Assembly: GCA_021018995.1 (NCBI GenBank) | Contig: CM037586.1 | Location: forward strand, 7,352,328-7,416,327 | Length of the DNA stretch: 64,000 nucleotides | Origin: Chloranthus sessilifolius | Taxonomy: Eukaryota; Streptophyta; Magnoliopsida; Chloranthales; Chloranthaceae | Reading direction: 5' to 3' | In this document: piece by piece, positions 58,682 to 64,000 of the stretch | Numbering within the stretch: the stretch's first letter is position 1 | How the letters are laid out: every line of letters starts with the position of its first letter | The notes under the pieces: model-generated | Database searches by the model: none | Seen by the model: only the letters and a program-made list of their open reading frames with translations | Told to the model about the DNA's origin: nothing | Program-made: the position numbers and the translations under genes

Positions 58682-59144
58682 GTAAGTTTTCTATCAGCAA
58701 CCATGTTGAGATTTTTTTATACAAGGTTGATCAAAATGCCCCTTTGTAGTTATTGATCAAAAAATAAAAATTGCTTTTAGTTGGTAGATGCAAAATTGGG
58801 AACTGCTGCCTTAAAATCCGTTGGTTTTTTGGTGTACAAGTTTGTTCTTTGAGCATAATGGCGAAATGTAAACATATATCATGCATTTTGAAGAGGAATG
58901 GTGGTTACATTGTTGGAAGATGAAATCAAACAGGCACAGTGATTTCAAATCTGAGACTGCTTTTGGATAATGATAGGGTACAGTTTTGTTGCCACCATAA
59001 TGTAATGGTTAAGAGTCACCATCTTAGAATAATTACGTCGTTTTTTATGTATCATAAATTTGTAAGTTGAAATATTGGAGCATTTGGAGGTATGTGGGAG
59101 GTAGTTGCATCTTTTATATTTTGGTGAAAGTGGGCTACTTTATA

Positions 59145-59545
59145 TCTTTACTATTATAAAGCAAGAAGGCCGGAATTATGGCCGGGAACAAAAGTATTAG
59201 ATTTTTCGTTACCCGCGCTACTTTTTAAATTTTAATAACATCAAGGGTATTTTATTTGCTACCATATTGTAAAGAATCTCTTATTGTAAAGAAAGAATAA
59301 CGCTACCTATTATTATTATTATTAAAAGATTCTTTAAAATTAAAGGTACGTCTCTTTTTCCGTCCTCTCTATCTCTCATTCCTGAAAAATCACTCGCCCT
59401 CTCTCTCTCTCTCTCTCCACATGCATAGCACGTGCCAGTCGGTGCCACCCTCTAGTATCTATAAAAGAAAAGGTCCTTTTTTCAAATGTAAAAAGTTTTT
59501 TTTTTGACATATATACATACTTGCGTCGCATGTGCAATGCACATG

Positions 59546-59560
<15 letters not shown>
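59145..59560 (+). mobile_element. Possible non-autonomous Helitron
   Basis: The left end TCTTTACTATTATAAAGCAA resembles plant Helitron 5' ends (TC-initiated, inserted after A). A hairpin GCATGTGCAATGCACATG (59529-59545) could be the 3' hairpin, but the required CTRR end is not visible because a (GA)n tract follows at once. Similar hairpin-plus-GA sequences occur at 11624-11652 and 33537-33568. Confidence 0.3.
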
Positions 59561-59590
<30 letters not shown>

Positions 59591-59624
59591 TGTACTTGGG
59601 GGTTGGGCAAAGAAGTTTCTCTAG

Positions 59625-62600
59625 GTTTAAGTTTTTAATGAGGATAATATCATGGAATGTTAGGGGCCTTGGTAAGGCCAAGAAAAGGAGGAAAATCAAT
59701 GCCCTACTGGTTGAAAAGAAATTGGATATAGTGGCTTTGCAGGAAAGAAAATGGGGCAAGTGTAGCAGTAATATTGTGAACAGCAATCAATGGGATTGGA
59801 GAACTACTGATGCAAATGGTTGGCAGATGGCTTGTTGGTAGGATGGGATACGAAATGTGGTGCATTCTCTATGAGTATATAGTTCAAGGATAAAGATAAA
59901 AGTATGGTTTGGGTTCTTACCAAGGATCAAAATTTCGGTTTAAATATCGGTTTAGGACCTGGCCGAAACGGATAATTTGACCGAAATTTTAAAATTTCGG
60001 CTGATAATTTGGGGCTTGGCTGAAATTTCAGTCCCATTTTTTTTTTTTAAACCAAAAAAATTAGGTGAGACTGCAAATTATCGGCCGATAATTTGTAGTC
60101 ACATATAAATGCCCGATATTTTCATCACATCGTTTCGACCATGGCTGAAACCAATACATTTCTGCCGATAATTTGATTTATCGGGCGAAATTTTGAACCA
60201 TGGTTCTTACAAATGTCTATGGCCCCGCCGATAAAAGACGAAGGGATGGGTTTTGGTATGAATTGAATATTGTGGAGGAGGAATGGAGTTTTCCTTGGTG
60301 TATGTAGGAGGGGATTTCAACACAATAAGGTTTCATGAGGAAAAAAATGGGGGGTGTCGAATCAATTCAAGCATGAGAAAGTTGAGTCAATTTATGATGG
60401 AATGTTAGTTAATGGGCAGGTGGATCTGGTTTTATCGAGGTTTGATAGGTTTATCTGTTGTATGGAGTGGGAGAACTGTTATAGGAATCTAGAATTACTT
60501 GTTATTCCCAACCCTACTTCGGATCACACATCAATCATGTTAGGTGCCAGATGAAAATAGATGGTGCCTCACCCCTTTTAGGTTTGAGAATATGTGGCTC
60601 CTAAATGAGGAGTTTGATACTTTAGTTAGGGGGTGGTGGGTTTCTTGGGAAGTTGTTGGGGGTCCTTAAGAAAGATTCATGGCCAAGTCGAGTTTACTGA
60701 AAAAGGAATTAAAGAAATGGAATCAAGAGTGTTTTGGCAACTTGCACGAAAACGTAGACAAGATTTTAGGAGAGTTGAACGAGATTGATAAGAAGGAGGT
60801 CGGTCCTTTAGGCATGGGGGATATTGAAAGAAGAAAAACTTTAAAGGAGGAATTCAAAGGGAAGGTGAAAGAAGATATTCTTTGAAAACAAAATGCCAAA
60901 GTGAGATGGCTTAAAAAGGGGGATAACAACACAATTTTTTCATGCCTCGGATAGGATGAGGAAAAGAACGAACACAATCAGGAAAATGAAGGTTGAGGAG
61001 GGAGTTACAGAGGATTAGGATGAAATTGGGAATGCGATAGTCAAGTTCTAGTAAAACATATATAAAGGTGATGGTTGGTGTTGGCTTAGACTGGATGGTA
61101 TTGTGTTTCAAAATATTTCTAACTCGGATAAGGATACGTTGGAAAGGAATTTCATATGGGCGTGATTATAAAGGTTATATTTAAATTGAGTGGGATCCTG
61201 CCCCAGACCCTGACGGTGTCACTATGCAATTTTACAAACATTTTTGGGATTTGTTGTAACTTGTAAGAGGAGATCCTCGAAATTTTAAAGGAATTCTATG
61301 CATCAATAATACCTTTCTGATCATCATACTAACAAAAGCAGGTGCATAAGCAATTGAGGAATTTAGGCCTATTAGTTTGTTGGGGAGTGTTTATAAGATC
61401 ATTGTTAAAGTGCTGGAAAATAGGCTTAGGCTCATGTTGGGGAGCCCTATTCTGGCTAATCAAGATGTGTTTGTGGACAGGAGACAGATTCTTGATGGTT
61501 TAGTGGTGCTCCACGAGTGTATGGATCAACGCCACAAGGCCGGTCTCCCAGGTGTTGTAAGTTGGATATGGAAAAAGCTTATGATAGGGTGAATTGGGGT
61601 TTCCTAGATTATATGCTTCATAGAATGGGGTTTGAGCAGTGCTGGAGGACCTGGATCAGAGAGCTGAGGCAAGGTGATCCCCTATCGCTGCCGGTGTTTG
61701 GCTTTCTTGGGGAAGCCTTGTTGAAACTAGTGGAATGCTAATAGGCTAAAAAAAATAAAAAAATAAAAAATTTATTTTTTGGGGGGGTGGTTTAATGTAG
61801 GTGTGGGAGGAATTACAATCACTCATTTCAATATGTGGATGATACAGTGATATTTTGTGGTGTGGGTGATTGGGAAGTTTGAAATGTGAAAACCATAATT
61901 AGATGCTATGAAGCTATATCGTTCAAAGACTGAACATGGGTAAAACAACTATTTATGGGATCAGGCTGGAGGAGGGTGACACATCATGAATTGCTTTCTC
62001 GTTACGAATGACTGTGGTTTCAATAGATCTTCTGGCGTCAGTTTTTGAGTGGGTGGGGTAGCCTACGCACGACATATTTGTGGGTCCCACTATGTGTGGG
62101 TAGCACGTCGGTGTCCATGTGGGACCTAGTTATTAAATGTTTTAAGAAGTGATTAGCTGGATGGAAAGGGGCAATATTTTTTTCGATGGAAAAAGGAGCA
62201 ATATTATCAAAGGGTGGACGCTTAACTTTGACATTGCGACTCTCTCGTCTCTACCCAATTACTTCATGTCGATGTTTGAATGCCCCTAACGGTGAAGAGA
62301 TTGGAAGTGACTGAGCGAGCGGACTTTCCTATGGAGTGGTGGAAACCAGAAGGAAGAAATTCATGTCATAAATTGGGCTGTTGTTACTCTTCCTATGGAC
62401 GTAGGTGGCTTGGGGATCATACCTATAGAATATGTTAACCAAGCACTGCGAGGAAAATGGCTATGGAGATTATGTGAAGAGGAGGATTCTTTGTAGGCTA
62501 GGGGAATAGTAGCCAAGTTCGGGAAATAAAATAGTTGTTGGGGGTGAAAGGTCCTAGGGGTCGTTTAGGCTCTGGGTGGTGGAAAAGTGTCCATAAGGCT

Positions 62601-62725
62601 AGACTAAGCTTTGAAGGGGGTGTTAGCCTTTCACTGGGAGTTGGTGATGTGGTCTGGTTTTCGAAAGTAAGATGGGTAGGAGAGGCTGCTCTCCTAAGGG
62701 AGGTGAGATGTGGATCTCATGACCA
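59625..62725 (+). pseudogene. L1-type LINE, broken ORF2
   Basis: The endonuclease start is SWNVRGLGKAKKRRKINALL (59651 onward) with LDIVALQE. After a nested MITE it resumes at NVYGPADKRRRDGFWYELN. Linker fragments follow (LLKKELKKWNQECFGNLHEN). The reverse transcriptase parts are EEFRPISLLGSVYKIIVKVL, NRLRLMLGSPILANQ, LDMEKAYDRVNWGFLDYML and RQGDPLS, with the catalytic YVDD kept at 61832-61843. The C-terminal part runs to about 62700 (LGVKGPRGRLGSGWWKS region). Numerous stops and frameshifts and the loss of several RT blocks make it inactive. No ORF1, poly-A tail or flank duplication is recognised. Confidence 0.85.
59921..60201. mobile_element. Mutator-type MITE (281 bp) nested in the LINE
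   Basis: The ends CAAGGATCAAAATTTCGG and GCGAAATTTTGAACCAT are inverted repeats. The 9-bp flank GGTTCTTAC is perfectly duplicated (59912-59920 and 60202-60210). Removing it rejoins the LINE endonuclease frame region. The interior repeats CCGATAATTT and GGCCGAAA words on both strands. The terminus resembles the GATAC-rich copies, although the core differs. Confidence 0.85.
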
Positions 62726-62729
62726 GGGT

Positions 62730-63320
62730 CACTCTTTTATCATATATCCTACCAACCAGCCTAACCCCATTGATTACCTCAAGTAGTTCAAATAACTCTG
62801 TTTCTCCTCATCCTCCTAACATATCTTGTAGTGTTCAGCAGCTGTTCAAATGGGTCGGGTCGGCTCGGAATCAGGGCAGCCCCTTTATCGAAACTCTCAA
62901 GTCTCAACCCAAACCCAACCCAAACCCAACCCATCCCATCCGGTTAGGACTGGTAGGTAAATATATAAGGGAGAGAGTCGGGTTGTTCTGTTCATGTCGA
63001 GAAACCTCAACCTCCCAACCCGTTCAATAAATGGGTCGGCATTTTCCCGACCGAAGGGTGGGAAATCTGAACCCAAATCTGACCAAACCCCTTTGCACCA
63101 CATCCCTAATGCTGAGCACCACATGGTGATCCTTTGTTCGCTCATGACCCACATAGAAGACCTATCTTGACTTTGACATGGAAATTTGATGGAAAATAGT
63201 ACTTTTTAGTCGAGTTTGCATTTGGCACACATGCAGTTACATGGCTCCCTCACGTGTGCCATCCGACGGCTGGATTTTGGGACATGTGGACCTATTTAGA
63301 ACCCCTAAGTTTCGGCGAAG
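62730..63320. other. Spacer, CCCAACCC/GGTCGGG-rich
   Basis: Bases 62730-63110 contain many CCCAACCC and GGGTCGG words in partly inverted order, suggesting a degraded MITE. No termini or duplications could be set and no gene is seen. Confidence 0.35.
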
Positions 63321-63321
63321 G

Positions 63322-63755
63322 GATAATGGCTCCTGACTGGTGTTTGAATGATCGTACAACATTAAAATAAAGACTTTTTATCCCACACCATTGAAGTGTG
63401 ATTTATCATTTTGCCATGTGGCACACATCTATGATCAATCTAAATTGCCCAAATGGCAATTTTTCATTGGAATATGTCTCATCCCAATGAAACATGTCGA
63501 TAAGGTGATCTGAACCATCCGATTGATGAACTTCAATAACTGCCATTATAACTAAAAAACAACGGTTGATATTATAGTCTAGAGATTGGATGGTTTAAAT
63601 CTCCCTAAAACACCATTTTCGGACCTGTTGTACTTCAATATATGTTCTATCACTTTGACGGTTCCGAGCACCCACATGTTTAACCATTGATGGTTTAAGA
63701 TCATTTAAACACCATTTTGGTGATTAAATGATTCAGAAGAGTCAGTCCCTTGTGC
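63322..63755. mobile_element. Hairpin-ended MITE (about 430 bp), copy 2
   Basis: Collinear with 57856-58290 throughout ('caccattgaagtgtgattt', 'ccatccgattgatgaactt', 'taagatcatttaaacacc'). The left hairpin is partly lost; the right hairpin is kept near 63700-63730. Confidence 0.7.
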
Positions 63756-63884
63756 GAATGTGTGTATCCTCATGCCATTGTTAGGTTTATATTTGGTGTG
63801 GCCATTGTTTAGATTATATTCAGCCCAGCAATTGTGCAATTGAACGAGAATTAGTATTAGGTAAGCCGCTCTGGGTGTTAGGTT

Positions 63885-64000
63885 TTGGTTCTCGCCTTCT
63901 CAGGTCATTTTATGACGTGTGCCACATGAAATCATCACATATCTCATTTGATAGGTGCGTCATGATCTAAATATCTTTAGTGTAAATGTTGAAGAGAGAA
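63885..64000. repeat. Fold-back repeat arm cut by the window end
   Basis: Carries 'gtgtgccacatgaaatcatc', 'atttgataggtgcgtcatga' and 'gatctaaatatcttt', the order of the right arm of the fold-back at 36400-36695. It continues beyond the window. Confidence 0.5.

Noticed and set aside
59376..59786. 136-residue minus-strand frame
   Set aside because: It crosses a (GA)n tract and the antisense of the LINE endonuclease.

Overview
The window is nuclear DNA from a seed plant, most likely an angiosperm. The evidence is plant-type Ty3/gypsy, L1-LINE, hAT, CACTA, PIF/Harbinger-type and Mutator-type transposon remains, two interrupted genes with plant-like products, and long AT-rich introns filled with repeats. 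I cannot assign a species. Well over half of the window is recognisable transposon sequence. I find no CRISPR array, operon, rRNA gene or convincing tRNA gene.

Two host genes are visible. At the left, on the minus strand, three small exons (3080-3117, 2900-2967, 2004-2120) splice in phase to an LL-diaminopimelate aminotransferase-like protein closest to ALD1; the rest would lie to the left of the window. Near 51.0-58.6 kb on the plus strand is a TRM9-type tRNA wobble-uridine methyltransferase. It has one large exon (ATG 51006, donor after 52042) and a short final exon (58472-58556), with a 6.4 kb intron between them.

Region by region: 1-9.2 kb holds the ALD1-like exons, CACTA, PIF/Harbinger-like and hAT miniature elements, and two copies of a fold-back composite repeat. 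9.25-13.99 kb is unit 1 of a tandem duplication of about 4.7 kb. A degraded Ty3/gypsy chromovirus (G1, 13994-22943) sits between the units. 23.04-36.5 kb is unit 2, swollen by four later insertions: an autonomous-type hAT (23528-27734), a microsatellite-rich Tourist-like element (28241-29311), a 2.96 kb solo LTR (29580-32539) and an hAT MITE (35404-36071). For all four the target is intact in unit 1, so the two units act as filled and empty sites for each other.

39913-49184 is a second chromovirus (G2). Its two terminal LTRs are in inverted orientation, yet the whole is flanked by a perfect 5-bp duplication ATAAG. 49369-50563 is a TRIM-type miniature retroelement on the minus strand, itself split by an hAT MITE and lying just upstream of TRM9. 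The TRM9 intron carries a tRNA-derived SINE and a hairpin-ended MITE. 59.6-62.7 kb is a broken L1-type LINE split by a Mutator-type MITE. The last kilobase repeats the hairpin MITE and ends inside another fold-back arm.

All transposon genes seen carry stops, frameshifts or lost catalytic residues, so none looks autonomous today. The main value of the window is its layered insertion history and the unusual G2 structure. I found no evidence for a new protein-coding system.
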